Of a stretch of DNA of 64,000 nucleotides, positions 31,487-40,354 are shown piece after piece. The DNA is from Microbacterium karelineae. Lineage in GTDB: Bacteria; Actinomycetota; Actinomycetes; Actinomycetales; Microbacteriaceae. The notes under the pieces were generated by a model. It was not told the origin of the DNA and did no database searches. It saw only the letters and a list, made by a program, of their open reading frames with translations. How positions within the stretch are numbered: the stretch's first letter is position 1; each line of letters starts with the position of its first letter. The translations under genes and the position numbers were made by a program. Location: contig NZ_WFIX01000190.1 of assembly GCF_009745985.1 (NCBI RefSeq), positions 124,001 to 188,000 on the forward strand, read 5' to 3'.

Positions 31487-32740
31487 TCAGCCGACGATCT
31501 CCTCGAGGATCCCGACCGCCGCGCCGAGCCCGTCCTCGCCGCGGATGCCTTCCCCGACGGCGCCCGCGCGGCGCGCGTAGGACGGTGCGCCGACGAGCTG
31601 CGCCAGACGCTCGGCCAGGCCGTGCTCGAGGCGCGCCGGCGCGAGCGGCTTCGGCCCCGCGCCGAGCGCGTGCACGCGGTTCCCCCAGAACGGCTGGTCG
31701 CCGAGGAACGGCACGACGAGGCTCGGCCGCCCGGCGCGCAGCCCGGCCGCCGTCGAGCCCGCCCCGCCGTGATGCACGACGGCCGCGCAGCGCGGGAACA
31801 GCGCGTCGTGCGGGGCGCCGTCGATGACCAGCACGTCGTCGCTCGCCGCGGACCCGGCGGCGATCCCACCCCATCCCGTCGCGACGACTCCCCGCAGCCC
31901 CGTCTGCGCGAACGCGCCGAGGACCGCGGCGCGGCGACGCTCGGCGCCCCTCCCGAAGCCCATGGATCCGAACCCCACGTACACGGGCGGCTCCCCCGCG
32001 TCGAGGAAGTCGGCGAGCGCCGGATCCAGCCGCTCGTCACGATCGAGGAACCAATAGCCCGTCACGTGCGCGGTCGGCGGATAGTCGTTCGGCACCGGCA
32101 CGACGTGCCGGCTGTATGGGTAGAGCACCTGCACAGGCGACCCATCGGGGTTCGCCAGCGGATCGTCGAAGCGCCCGACCCTCCCCGTCAGGCCGAGCTG
32201 TGCGCGGAAGTCGTTGATCATGCGGCCGTAGGCGAGCGTCGGGAAGCGGCCGAGGGCGTAGGTGGCGCGGTTCCCGCGAGCGCCGAAGGAGACGCCGCCG
32301 AAGAACGGGACGGGATGCGCCGCCGTCGGCGTGTAGAACGGCAACGGGATCGACAGCACTCCGGGCACCCCGAGCGCCTCCGCGAGGTGCGGGCCGCCCA
32401 GGCACTTCGGGTGATACACGATGACGTCCACGGCGAACGCCTCCGCTGCGCGCCGCGTCTCGTCGAGGTGCCCGCGCATCGCCTCGCGCATGACGCCGAG
32501 CGTCTTCAGCGCGTCGCGCGGCCCCGACAGATCGGGAAGCACCTCCTGCACGAGGCGCAGCATCTCGGATCCGGCGGGGACGACATCGATGGATCTGGCC
32601 CCCGGCGGCGGCACGAGATCCCCCAGCCCCTCCGGGATCGCGAGCGTCACGTCGTGCCGAGCCCGCGACAGTGCTCCGGCGAGCGCCGCATACGGCTGGA
32701 TGTCGCCGCGCGTGCCGAACGTCATGACGAGAGCGCGCAT
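31487..32740 (-). CDS. GT1-family glycosyltransferase (MGT/UGT-like)
   Basis: 417 residues from ATG 32740. N-terminal acceptor domain begins RALVMTFGTRGDIQPYAALA; the C-terminal donor domain carries HHGGAGSTAAGLRAGRPSLV and PFLGDQPFWGNRV, the signature of sterol/macrolide-type nucleotide-sugar glycosyltransferases. The likely acceptor is a lipid or secondary metabolite, not determinable here. The gene stands alone; 180 bases on its downstream side hold no recognisable gene. Confidence 0.88.
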   Translation of the reverse strand: MRALVMTFGTRGDIQPYAALAGALSRARHDVTLAIPEGLGDLVPPPGARSIDVVPAGSEMLRLVQEVLPDLSGPRDALKTLGVMREAMRGHLDETRRAAEAFAVDVIVYHPKCLGGPHLAEALGVPGVLSIPLPFYTPTAAHPVPFFGGVSFGARGNRATYALGRFPTLAYGRMINDFRAQLGLTGRVGRFDDPLANPDGSPVQVLYPYSRHVVPVPNDYPPTAHVTGYWFLDRDERLDPALADFLDAGEPPVYVGFGSMGFGRGAERRRAAVLGAFAQTGLRGVVATGWGGIAAGSAASDDVLVIDGAPHDALFPRCAAVVHHGGAGSTAAGLRAGRPSLVVPFLGDQPFWGNRVHALGAGPKPLAPARLEHGLAERLAQLVGAPSYARRAGAVGEGIRGEDGLGAAVGILEEIVG

Positions 32741-32766
32741 GGCGCGAGCGTACGACCGGATGCGCC

Positions 32767-33168
32767 TCAGCGCCAGGGCGCCGCGCGGTCCTCCTCCGTG
32801 AGCGGACGCAGCGCAGCAGGCGGCGGCCACGACAGCTCGATCAGTTCGTACGGCACGTCGATCGCGCCGAAGTCATCGGTCTTCACCGTCACGCGCCCCG
32901 GAGAACCATCCGGCGCATCAGGCCGGAACTCGACGAGCCGAACGCGCACGGCGCGACCGCCGCGCTCGAGGATCCACGGCTCGGCCATCCACGCGAGGCT
33001 CGCGTCCTCGAGCGCGTCCTCGGCGACATCCCAGTCGGCGGGGTCCGCCACCGCCTGAGCGAACAGGGACATCGCCTGCCACGCGTCTCCGATCGGGCGG
33101 ATCCACCCGACGAGTTCGCCGTCGGACGCCCGCCGATGCGGGATCCAGTCGTCGCCGATCGTCGCCAT
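32767..33168 (-). CDS. hypothetical protein, 133 residues
   Basis: Not recognised. From ATG 33168 it reads ATIGDDWIPHRRASDGELVG, then a helical middle and a beta-rich C-terminal half ending EEDRAAPWR. It is soluble, acidic and Trp-rich. It ends 26 bases upstream of the glycosyltransferase start and may be cotranscribed with it. An open frame continues to 33750 but inside the opposite MFS gene. Confidence 0.7.
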   Translation of the reverse strand: MATIGDDWIPHRRASDGELVGWIRPIGDAWQAMSLFAQAVADPADWDVAEDALEDASLAWMAEPWILERGGRAVRVRLVEFRPDAPDGSPGRVTVKTDDFGAIDVPYELIELSWPPPAALRPLTEEDRAAPWR

Positions 33169-33231
33169 GAATTCAGGGTATGCCGGGCCGCGCGGAATAC
33201 GACGGGTGTCGCTCACGTTGACTAGCCTCTG

Positions 33232-34680
33232 ATGGTGAGCGACGACGAGAATCCCCGGCGGAACCTCTCGCGTCGTGCACCCGGTTGGGCCGTCGTCGCC
33301 GCGCTCGCATTCGCGGGCCTCAGCTCGGCGTTCATGTTCACGCTCGTGGTGCCGCTGCAGTCCGAGCTGCCGATCCTCCTCGACGCCTCCCGCGAGGACA
33401 CGTCCTGGGTCGTGACGATCACGCTGCTCGTCGCGGCCGTCGCGACTCCCATCTCGGGGCGCCTCGGCGACATGTACGGCAAGCGCCGCGTGATCCTCTT
33501 CCTGCTCCTCGCCCTGATCATCGGATCCCTCGTGGCGGCGGTGTCGCACTCGATCGTCGGCGTCATCATCGGCCGCGGCCTGCAGGGGATCACGACGGGC
33601 GTCATCCCTCTCGGGATCGCCGTCATGCGCGATGTGCTCCCGCCGGCGCGGCTCGGCACAGCCGTCGCGTTCATGAGCGCCACGATGGGCGTCGGCGGCG
33701 CCGTCGGCATGCCCGTCGCCGCGTTCGTCGCCGAGAACTACGACTGGCACGCGCTGTTCTGGATGTCACTCGCCCTCGGCGTCATCGGACTCGCCGCGAT
33801 CTGGAGCATCGTGCCGGAGGACACGCTCCTGTCGCCCGGCCGGCTCGACGTGCTCGGGGCGCTGGGGCTCGCCGTCGGGCTCGCGGGCCTGCTGCTCTAC
33901 GTGTCACAGGGATCCGCCTGGGGCTGGGGATCCCCGCTGTCGATCGGATCCGTCACGCTCGGCGTCGTGGCGCTGCTCGCGTGGGGCGCGTATCAGCTGC
34001 GCACCCGCGAGCCGCTCGTCGATCTGCGTGTCGCCGCGCGCCCCGCCGTTCTGATGACCAACCTCGCCGCCATCGGCATGGGATTCGCCCTGTTCGGCTC
34101 GAACGTGTCGTTCCCGCAGCTGCTCGAGCTGCCCGCCGAGACGGGCGTCGGCTTCGGCCTCACGATGATGCAGGCCGCGCTGTGCATCATGCCGTCGGGC
34201 CTCATCATGATGCTGCTGTCGCCGCTGTCGGGCCGGCTCGAGAAGCTGTTCGGCCCACGGCCGCTCTTCACGATCGGATCCGCGTCGATCGTCGTCGCCT
34301 ACGCGTTCGTGCTGCTGTGGTCGAGCGAGGTGTGGCACATCGTCGTCGCCAACTGCATCATCGGCGTCGGGATCGCATTCTCGTTCGCCGCGATGCCGAT
34401 GATCATCATGCGCGCCGTTCCCAGCAACGAGACGGGCGTCTCGAACGGGCTGAACGCGCTGTTCCGATCCGTCGGGACCTCGAGCGCGTCGGCCGTGATG
34501 GGAGGGGTCCTCGCCGCCATGAGCATTCCCGCCGGGGATGTCGCGATCCCGACCTCCGCCGCGTTCGCGACGTGCTTCTGGATCGCGATCGCGGCCGCCG
34601 TCGTGGCGACCGTGCTGACGCTCTTCATCCCCCGCTCGACGCCCGACGCCGAGCGCGCGGCGATCCCGCCGCGCGGCTGA
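33232..34680 (+). CDS. MFS drug-efflux transporter, DHA2 (14-TM) type
   Basis: 482 residues with about 14 hydrophobic segments. Motif A appears as SGRLGDMYGKRRVILFLLLA, and the segment GRGLQGITTGVIPLGIAVMR matches motif C-type regions of drug:H+ antiporters. The substrate is unknown. TAGCCT at 33223-33228 is six bases before an in-frame GTG at 33235, so a leaderless start at GTG 33235 (one codon later than ATG 33232) is also possible. Confidence 0.9.
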   Translation: MVSDDENPRRNLSRRAPGWAVVAALAFAGLSSAFMFTLVVPLQSELPILLDASREDTSWVVTITLLVAAVATPISGRLGDMYGKRRVILFLLLALIIGSLVAAVSHSIVGVIIGRGLQGITTGVIPLGIAVMRDVLPPARLGTAVAFMSATMGVGGAVGMPVAAFVAENYDWHALFWMSLALGVIGLAAIWSIVPEDTLLSPGRLDVLGALGLAVGLAGLLLYVSQGSAWGWGSPLSIGSVTLGVVALLAWGAYQLRTREPLVDLRVAARPAVLMTNLAAIGMGFALFGSNVSFPQLLELPAETGVGFGLTMMQAALCIMPSGLIMMLLSPLSGRLEKLFGPRPLFTIGSASIVVAYAFVLLWSSEVWHIVVANCIIGVGIAFSFAAMPMIIMRAVPSNETGVSNGLNALFRSVGTSSASAVMGGVLAAMSIPAGDVAIPTSAAFATCFWIAIAAAVVATVLTLFIPRSTPDAERAAIPPRG

Positions 34681-34718
34681 CGGCCGGCTCGCCTCAGAAC
34701 GTCAGCGATCGGGATCCG

Positions 34719-35399
34719 TCACGACTGGACGAACAGGTACCCGCGCTCGGCGTCGAAGCCCGCGATCGCGAGGCCCCGGTTCGTGAGGACGGCCATCTCG
34801 CGGCGCAGCGTCATGCGCCACTCGTGCGCCTCGTCCGGCGCATCGGCGCGCATCTGCTCGACGTCTCGGGGGATCTCGAGCGTCGCCGCGATCTCTCCCG
34901 CGGCCGGGGGCTTCGCGATGTCGGCGAGCGCCCACTTCACGTCGAGGCGATCGCTCTCGTCGCCCGCGTCGCCGCCGCCGAAGATCCCGTACTGGTTCAC
35001 GGCGTAGCCGGTGACGCGCGCGCCGAGGACCGTGAGGAAGAAGTGCGCGTTCCGGGCGACGAGCGGATCGAAGGTCCACGTGACGTTGCCCACCCCCCGC
35101 GACAGCGCCCACTGGCGCTGGTGCTCCTTGAGCTCGCGACCCCAGCCGCGCCCGCGGAACTCCGGCAGCAGCGCCGTGATGTGCGAGTGCATCGACCGCG
35201 TCGACGGTTCACCGAAGAACGCCACGGACGCGCCGACCATGCGGCCCTCATCGAAGAACCCGACAGCGTAGTTGCCCGACTGCTGCAGGGCGCGCAGGGT
35301 GCCGGCGTCCACGACGCGCTCGGGGCCGCGAATCGCGTCGAGCACCCCCTGTGCCTCGAGGATCAGTTCGACGGTGTCCAGATCGCGGATCTCACGCAT
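34719..35399 (-). CDS. GNAT-family N-acetyltransferase
   Basis: 226 residues from ATG 35399 (REIRDLDTVELILEAQGVLD follows). The acetyl-CoA loop is LLPEFRGRGWGRELKEHQRQ. The long C-terminal part after the GNAT core (VTGYAVNQYGIFGGGDAGDE and onwards) matches a BH0950-like predicted acetyltransferase group. The substrate is unknown. It is convergent with the MFS gene. Confidence 0.82.
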   Translation of the reverse strand: MREIRDLDTVELILEAQGVLDAIRGPERVVDAGTLRALQQSGNYAVGFFDEGRMVGASVAFFGEPSTRSMHSHITALLPEFRGRGWGRELKEHQRQWALSRGVGNVTWTFDPLVARNAHFFLTVLGARVTGYAVNQYGIFGGGDAGDESDRLDVKWALADIAKPPAAGEIAATLEIPRDVEQMRADAPDEAHEWRMTLRREMAVLTNRGLAIAGFDAERGYLFVQS

Positions 35400-35445
35400 G
35401 CTCACCAGCGTATGCCCCCGCCGGGCGGGTTCGCGCCAGGCGAGC

Positions 35446-35561
35446 GCGCGAGCGTCGGCGCGATCCATCGGACACGACGCGGGCATCGGGGTGGCCGGCC
35501 CTGCGCGCCCCGGATCACGGCGTGTCGCTCTCGCGGGCGCCGATCGCTCCGACGCTCGCGC
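35446..35561. repeat. 116-base inverted repeat with 20-base arms
   Basis: Arms at 35446-35465 (GCGCGAGCGTCGGCGCGATC) and 35542-35561 are complementary at 19 of 20 positions. It occupies the 207-base gap between pcaC and the acetyltransferase gene, which point the same way. It may end the acetyltransferase-side or pca transcript, but the 76-base spacer is far longer than in a terminator. Confidence 0.65.
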
Positions 35562-35606
35562 ACTGGCCGTGCGATCGATCCGACGCCCGCGCAGCGGGCG
35601 CCGACG

Positions 35607-36005
35607 TCAGTCGGATCCGTAGACCTCCTGCGCGATGCGGAAGGCGGTGTTCGCATCCGGGACCCCGCAGTAGATCGCCGACTGGAGGATGACCTCCTTG
35701 ACCTCGTCGACCGTGAGCCCGTTGCGCAGGGCCGCGCGGAGGTGCATCGCGAGCTCCTCGTGATGTCCGCGGGCGATGAGCGCCGTGATCACCGCGATCG
35801 AGCGCGAGCGCCGGTCGAGGCCGGGCCGCGTCCAGATCTCGCCCCACGCATACCGCGAGATGAAGTCCTGGAACTCCTCGGTCATCTCGGTCCGGTTCGC
35901 CGTCGCGCGGTCGACGTGCGCATCGCTCAGCACCTCCCGGCGCACGACCATGCCGTTGTCGTAGCGCTCGCCGTCGGTGATCCCCTCACCCCGCGGGCGG
36001 CTCAT
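35607..36005 (-). CDS. pcaC: 4-carboxymuconolactone decarboxylase
   Basis: Decarboxylates 4-carboxymuconolactone to 3-oxoadipate enol-lactone. It has 132 residues from ATG 36005, which overlaps the pcaD stop (ATGA). Family blocks are REVLSDAHVDRATANRTEMT, RYAWGEIWTRPGLDRRSRSI and LRAALRNGLTVDEVKEVILQ. In many actinobacteria pcaD and pcaC are fused as pcaL; here they are separate but overlapping genes. Last gene of the pcaHGBDC operon. Confidence 0.95.
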   Translation of the reverse strand: MSRPRGEGITDGERYDNGMVVRREVLSDAHVDRATANRTEMTEEFQDFISRYAWGEIWTRPGLDRRSRSIAVITALIARGHHEELAMHLRAALRNGLTVDEVKEVILQSAIYCGVPDANTAFRIAQEVYGSD

Positions 36006-36784
36006 CGCGCATTCCCCTCGAAGAAGGCGAGCAGCTCGGCGGCGACCTCGTCTGGCTTCTCTGCAGTCGGGAGGTGCGCGGCATCGGCGATCCCGACGAG
36101 CCGCGCGCCCGGGACGGTCGTGGCGATCTCCTCCGCGTTCGCGCGCGGGGTCGCCTGGTCCTCCTCGCCGTAGACGACGAGCAGGGGCACCGTCACGGAT
36201 CCCAGCTCCTCCCGCACATCGAAGTCCGCGAGGGCCTCGCAGCATGCCGCGTAGCCCTCGTCGGATGCGTCGGCGAGCGTGTGCAGGAGGCGGCCCGTGA
36301 TGTCGGGCCGCGCCGCGATGGATCCCGGCGCGAACCAGCGCTCGGCCGAGGATCCGATCAGCACCGACGTGCCCTGCGCGCGGACCTTCGCGGCGCGCTC
36401 GTGCCAGGCATCGGCGCCGGCGGCGAAGTTCGCCGCCGTGCAGATGACGGCGGCGGCTCGCAGGAGTTCGCCGTGACGGATCGCGAGCGCCTGCGTGACG
36501 GCGCCGCCGAGCGAGACGCCCGCGGCGAGGACGGGCCCGCCGAAGGAGCGGATCGCCTCGGCGAGCGCGTCGGCGATCTCCTCGACCGTGAAGGGATCCG
36601 CGGGCGGGCCGGAGGCGCCGTGCCCCGGCAGGTCCCACGTCGCGACGCGGTAGGTGCGGGAGAGGGCAGGGATCACGTCCTCCCACAGCACGGCGCTCGC
36701 GGTGCCGAGGGACGGGCCGAGCAGTACGACGGGCGCGCCGTCGGCGCCGGCCGGTTCTGTGACGGCGAGGTCAGGAACGGTCAC
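36002..36784 (-). CDS. pcaD: 3-oxoadipate enol-lactonase
   Basis: Alpha/beta hydrolase that opens the enol-lactone to 3-oxoadipate. It has 260 residues. Catalytic triad candidates are Ser in AAGVSLGGAVTQ, Asp in YGEEDQATPRANA and His in IADAAHLPTAEKPDEVAAEL. It overlaps both pcaB (14 bases) and pcaC (4 bases). Normal length for a stand-alone PcaD. Confidence 0.93.
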   Translation of the reverse strand: MTVPDLAVTEPAGADGAPVVLLGPSLGTASAVLWEDVIPALSRTYRVATWDLPGHGASGPPADPFTVEEIADALAEAIRSFGGPVLAAGVSLGGAVTQALAIRHGELLRAAAVICTAANFAAGADAWHERAAKVRAQGTSVLIGSSAERWFAPGSIAARPDITGRLLHTLADASDEGYAACCEALADFDVREELGSVTVPLLVVYGEEDQATPRANAEEIATTVPGARLVGIADAAHLPTAEKPDEVAAELLAFFEGNAR

Positions 36785-38132
36785 GATGCTCCTTCTGGTC
36801 GGTGAAGAGGCCGGCGAGGCCGAGGTACTGCGACGGGTCGAGCAGCTCCGGATCCACGAGGCTCGCGAGACCCGCGCCGCCTGTGACCCGGGCGACGATC
36901 TCGGCGGCGCGCTCCCGGCCGAGGACGGCGCCGAGCCGCTCGGAGACGATGAGCCCGCCGGTCGCCGTCAGGTTGCGGGCGACGGCGTCGCGGTCGACGC
37001 GGAGGCCCTCCGCGAGGTCGGCGGCGTGGGATCCGGCGCCCAGCGCGAGGCGCAGCAGCTCGCGCAGGGCGGGCCACTCGGCGTGCCAGGCGCCGTCGGG
37101 ACGTTCGTCGGCCGCGAGTGCCGACGCGAGGTGCAGGGTCGCGGCGAGCTGGGGCGCGCGCAGCGCGGCGGAGCGGATCAGCACGCTGCGCGCGGGGTTC
37201 CGCTTCTGCGGCATCGCGCTGGATCCGCCGCCCGTGGGTTCGGCGAGCTCGCCGATCTCGGTGCGGGAGGCGGTCGCGACATCGGTCGCGATCTTGCCGA
37301 GGGCGTCGATCGCCTGCGCGAGGGCGTCGCCGAGCTCTGTGACGGGCCACCGCTGCGTGTGCCAGGGCGCGTCGAGGTGCCGCAGGCCGGCCGCGGCGGC
37401 ATACCCGCGACGGATCCCCTGCACCCGCTCCAACACAACGCAGTCGATCTGGGCGGTATCCGGCCCGGCGGCGGCGCGTCGGCCCTCGTCGCCGCCGTCC
37501 TGACTGCGTTGTGTTGGAGCGGACGCCCGCACGACCTCGGCCATCGCGGCCATCGTGCCGGCGGCGCCGCCGAGCTGGGCGGGGAGCTCCAGGCCGTCGA
37601 GCCGTGCGAGCGCCCGGTCGACGCCGCGGCGCCAGTTCGCGGCCCGCAGCCCGATCGTCGTCGGAACGGCGTGCTGGGTGAGCGTGCGCCCGGCGGCGAC
37701 GAGGTCGCGGTTGTCGTCCGCGAACGCCTCGAGGGCGGCGGAGACGCGGGCGAGGTCGGCGCGGATCCGGCCGACCGCGTCGCGCGCCACGATCATGAGC
37801 GCCGTGTCGAGGATGTCCTGGCTCGTGGCTCCCCGATGGATCCACGGACGCACCTCCTCGTCGGCGCCGGCGCGCAGCTGCGCGATGAGAGGGATGACGG
37901 GGTTGCCGCCCGCGACGGCGTCGCGCGCGAGCGCGGCGGCATCGAGTGCGACCGATCGCAGGCGCTCGCCCGCGACCCCCTCGGGGGCCACGCCCTCCGC
38001 GACGAGCGCGTCGATGAGAGCCGCCTCCGCCCCCACGAGCGCGGCGAGGATCGCGGCATCCGACACGGCCTGATCCCGCCCGGCGGAGACGGGCGAGATC
38101 AGGCCGAGGTCGAACGACGCGTCAGTAGGCAA
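36771..38132 (-). CDS. pcaB: 3-carboxy-cis,cis-muconate cycloisomerase, with an internal inverted repeat
   Basis: Lactonises 3-carboxymuconate in the protocatechuate pathway; fumarase/adenylosuccinate-lyase fold. It has 453 residues with signature GGSSAMPQKRNPARS and PWHTQRWPVTELGDALAQ. The likely start is TTG 38132: it gives PTDASFDLGLISPVSAG, the natural N-terminus, and has AGGAGA about ten bases upstream; no ATG or GTG fits. It overlaps the pcaG stop by 11 bases. At residues about 204-236 the frame runs through a perfect 21-base inverted repeat (37425-37522) and is about 34 residues longer here than the Pseudomonas enzyme. Confidence 0.92.
   Translation of the reverse strand: MPTDASFDLGLISPVSAGRDQAVSDAAILAALVGAEAALIDALVAEGVAPEGVAGERLRSVALDAAALARDAVAGGNPVIPLIAQLRAGADEEVRPWIHRGATSQDILDTALMIVARDAVGRIRADLARVSAALEAFADDNRDLVAAGRTLTQHAVPTTIGLRAANWRRGVDRALARLDGLELPAQLGGAAGTMAAMAEVVRASAPTQRSQDGGDEGRRAAAGPDTAQIDCVVLERVQGIRRGYAAAAGLRHLDAPWHTQRWPVTELGDALAQAIDALGKIATDVATASRTEIGELAEPTGGGSSAMPQKRNPARSVLIRSAALRAPQLAATLHLASALAADERPDGAWHAEWPALRELLRLALGAGSHAADLAEGLRVDRDAVARNLTATGGLIVSERLGAVLGRERAAEIVARVTGGAGLASLVDPELLDPSQYLGLAGLFTDQKEHRDRS
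37425..37522. repeat. 98-base inverted-repeat element inside pcaB
   Basis: Perfect 21-base arms at 37425-37445 and 37502-37522 (left arm begins CCGCTCCAACACAACGCAG) flank a 56-base GC-rich centre. It is read in frame within pcaB. No obvious target duplication was found next to the arms. Confidence 0.85.
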
Positions 38133-38679
38133 GGAAGACGGTCTCCTTCTCGCCCTGCAGGCGGAAGCTGTGCTCGAGGTATCCGGCAGCCGTGCGCGTC
38201 GCGACGAGCGTCGCGCGCTCGTCGTCGGACAGCGAGTCGAGGAGCGAGTCCGTCTTCCCGTCGGCGATCGCCTCGGGGAGGTAGATGCGCGAGTGCAGCT
38301 TGTTCGGCAGGCCACGCGCGTAGACGATGGCGGCGAAGAACGGCGGCTTGCCGTCGTCGGTCGCGCCCGGGTTGCGGGTCCAGAACTCGTAGTGGCCTTC
38401 GTCGTTCGTGAAGGTGCGGCCGAACCCCGTGAAGGAGTGTCCGTCGCGCGTCAGCGTGCCGCGGTCGCGTGGAACGGATCCGTCGGTGTCGGCGCCGAAG
38501 ATCTCGATGATCGCGTCGGGGATCGGGTGGCCGTTGCCGTCGAGCACCTGACCGCCGAGCACGATGGCGCCGGGGCTGTGCGGGAAGGCGACCTCGTTCA
38601 TGCGCTCGAACTCCACGCCGAACTTGAAGAAGGGGCCGACGGTCTGGCCCGCCGTGGGCTCCAGGGTCTTCTCGCTCAT
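38122..38679 (-). CDS. pcaG: protocatechuate 3,4-dioxygenase alpha subunit
   Basis: Alpha subunit of the intradiol dioxygenase that cleaves protocatechuate to 3-carboxy-cis,cis-muconate. It has 185 residues from ATG 38679, starting SEKTLEPTAGQTVGPFFKFG. The transthyretin-like core includes GGQVLDGNGHPIPDAIIEIF and DEGHYEFWTRNPG. The iron ligands are on the beta subunit. It shares one base with pcaH upstream and overlaps pcaB by 11 bases downstream. Confidence 0.95.
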   Translation of the reverse strand: MSEKTLEPTAGQTVGPFFKFGVEFERMNEVAFPHSPGAIVLGGQVLDGNGHPIPDAIIEIFGADTDGSVPRDRGTLTRDGHSFTGFGRTFTNDEGHYEFWTRNPGATDDGKPPFFAAIVYARGLPNKLHSRIYLPEAIADGKTDSLLDSLSDDERATLVATRTAAGYLEHSFRLQGEKETVFLAY

Positions 38680-39497
38680 CAGTGCTCCCCCTCCTCGGAT
38701 TCGGTCCAGGTGGCGTCGGGTCCGTCTACGACGATGTCCCACCGGTAGCCCATCGAGAACTCGGGCACCGTCAGGTCGTGATCGTACGCGGCGATGAGCC
38801 GGTCGCGGTCCTTCTGGTCACGGATCGTGTTGTAGATCGGGTCGAGCGGGAACAGCGGATCCCCGGGGAAGTACGTCTGGGTGACGATGCGCTGCGTGAA
38901 GGCGGACCCGAAGATCGAGAAGTGGATGTGCGCGGGACGCCACGCGTTGACGTGGTTCTTCCACGGGTAGGCGCCCGGCTTGATCGTCGTGAACTTGTAG
39001 AAGCCGTTGTCGTCGGTGATGACGCGGCCGGCGCCCGTGAAGTTCGGGTCGAGCGGCGCGGGGTGCTGGTCGCGCTGGTGGATGTAGCGCCCGGCGGCGT
39101 TGGCCTGCCACAGCTCGACGAGCTGATTGGCGACGGGGCGCCCCCAGCTGTCCTTCACATAGCCCTCGATGGTCATGCGCTCGCCCTGCGGCTCGCCCGT
39201 GTGCTGGAGCGTGAGGTCGCTCTCGATCGCGGCGACGTCGCGCTGGCCGAACGCCGGGCTCCACAGTTCGATCGTCTCGGGGTCGACGAGACGCGGGTTC
39301 TTCGTCGGGTGGCGGAGGATGCTCGAGCGGTACGGAGGGAAGTCCGTCATCGTCTTCGGCAGGTCCTCGCCGTTCGCGACGCGCTCGGCGTACTGCGCGT
39401 GGAGATCCTGGATCTCCTTGGTCATCTCGGCCTGCGTGATCTGGTCTGGCGCGGCGAGCAGGGATTCGGGTGCGGCGGCGCCCGGCTTGTCTGTCAT
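38679..39497 (-). CDS. pcaH: protocatechuate 3,4-dioxygenase beta subunit
   Basis: Catalytic subunit carrying the non-heme Fe(III). It has 272 residues from ATG 39497. The iron ligands are recognisable: Tyr in AAGRYIHQRDQH, Tyr in PGAYPWKNHVNAW, and two His in WRPAHIHFSIFG. A GGAGAC site lies six bases upstream of the start. First gene of the pcaHGBDC operon; a perfect palindromic operator (39567-39581) sits 70 bases upstream, overlapping the end of the IclR gene. Confidence 0.96.
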   Translation of the reverse strand: MTDKPGAAAPESLLAAPDQITQAEMTKEIQDLHAQYAERVANGEDLPKTMTDFPPYRSSILRHPTKNPRLVDPETIELWSPAFGQRDVAAIESDLTLQHTGEPQGERMTIEGYVKDSWGRPVANQLVELWQANAAGRYIHQRDQHPAPLDPNFTGAGRVITDDNGFYKFTTIKPGAYPWKNHVNAWRPAHIHFSIFGSAFTQRIVTQTYFPGDPLFPLDPIYNTIRDQKDRDRLIAAYDHDLTVPEFSMGYRWDIVVDGPDATWTESEEGEH

Positions 39498-39566
39498 ATG
39501 CGTCTCCTTCGACAGCGACGTGTGGCCTCCAGCGTGACGCGCCGGTGCGCGCACACACGATCCGAT

Positions 39567-39581
39567 TCCCACTCAGTGGGA
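39567..39581. promoter_or_regulatory. palindromic operator upstream of pcaH
   Basis: TCCCACTCAGTGGGA is a perfect seven-base-arm palindrome around one central base, 70 bases upstream of pcaH and overlapping the last three codons of the IclR gene. A degenerate copy (40355-40369) precedes the IclR gene itself. It is probably the binding site of that regulator. Confidence 0.65.
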
Positions 39582-40340
39582 GTCCGTGAGGTCCTTCGTG
39601 AGGTCGCGCGCCGCCTGCCGCACGAGGGCCGCGAGGCGCCGTTCGTCCGCGCGCTCCATGTGCACGACGACGCCGATCGCCGCGGGCGGGAGCCCTGCGA
39701 CGGGGCCGAGCGGCGCGCCGATCGACACATTGCCGAGCGTCATCTCCTCCTGCGCGTACGCGTATCCGCGGGCGCGCGCCGTGCGCAGGTCGGCAAGCAG
39801 GGCGTCAGGATCCGTGATCGTGTGCACCGTCTCGCGTTCGAGCGGTTCGGCGCAGTAGGCGCGGATCCAGTCGTCGCTCTGCGCGGAGAGCAGCGCCTTG
39901 CCGACGCCGACGGCATGCGGCAGGTGCCGCCCGCCCATCCGGCTGAGCAGAGGGATGGATCCGTGGCCCGTCACCTTGCCGACGTACAGCGCCGTCGCGC
40001 CCGCGGGTTCCTCACCGTCGAGCGCGGCGAGGTGCACGTTCTCCCCGGTCGCCTCGTAGAGGCGCATCATGTGCGGCAGCGCCGTCTCGCGCAGGTGCAG
40101 CGCCAGGGGCGACAGCTCGCCGAGCTCCCACAGCCGCGATCCGATGATGTAGCGGCGGCCGGCGATGCGCGCGAGGAGGCCGAGGTCGACCATCTGCGCG
40201 AGGATCCGGTGCAGCGTCGACGACGACAGCCCCGTCCGCGCGCCGAGCTCGGAGGCCGCCAGCGCGGCGTCGTCCTCGGAGAAGCACGACAGGATCCGCA
40301 TCGCCCGCTCGAGCATCCCCTCACCGGCCTGCGCATCCAT
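39573..40340 (-). CDS. pcaR: IclR-family regulator of the pca operon
   Basis: 255 residues. N-terminal winged helix (LASELGARTGLSSSTLHRIL-type segment at about residues 22-45) and an IclR effector domain with TGENVHLAALDGEEP and GAPLGPVAGLPPAAIGVVVH. It stands directly upstream of pcaHGBDC on the same strand with 75 bases between. PcaR-type IclR regulators commonly respond to protocatechuate or 3-oxoadipate. Two related palindromes, one upstream of itself and one upstream of pcaH, suggest autoregulation plus pca control. The symbol is by analogy. Confidence 0.85.
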   Translation of the reverse strand: MDAQAGEGMLERAMRILSCFSEDDAALAASELGARTGLSSSTLHRILAQMVDLGLLARIAGRRYIIGSRLWELGELSPLALHLRETALPHMMRLYEATGENVHLAALDGEEPAGATALYVGKVTGHGSIPLLSRMGGRHLPHAVGVGKALLSAQSDDWIRAYCAEPLERETVHTITDPDALLADLRTARARGYAYAQEEMTLGNVSIGAPLGPVAGLPPAAIGVVVHMERADERRLAALVRQAARDLTKDLTDSH

Positions 40341-40354
40341 GCGGTGAGCCTATC

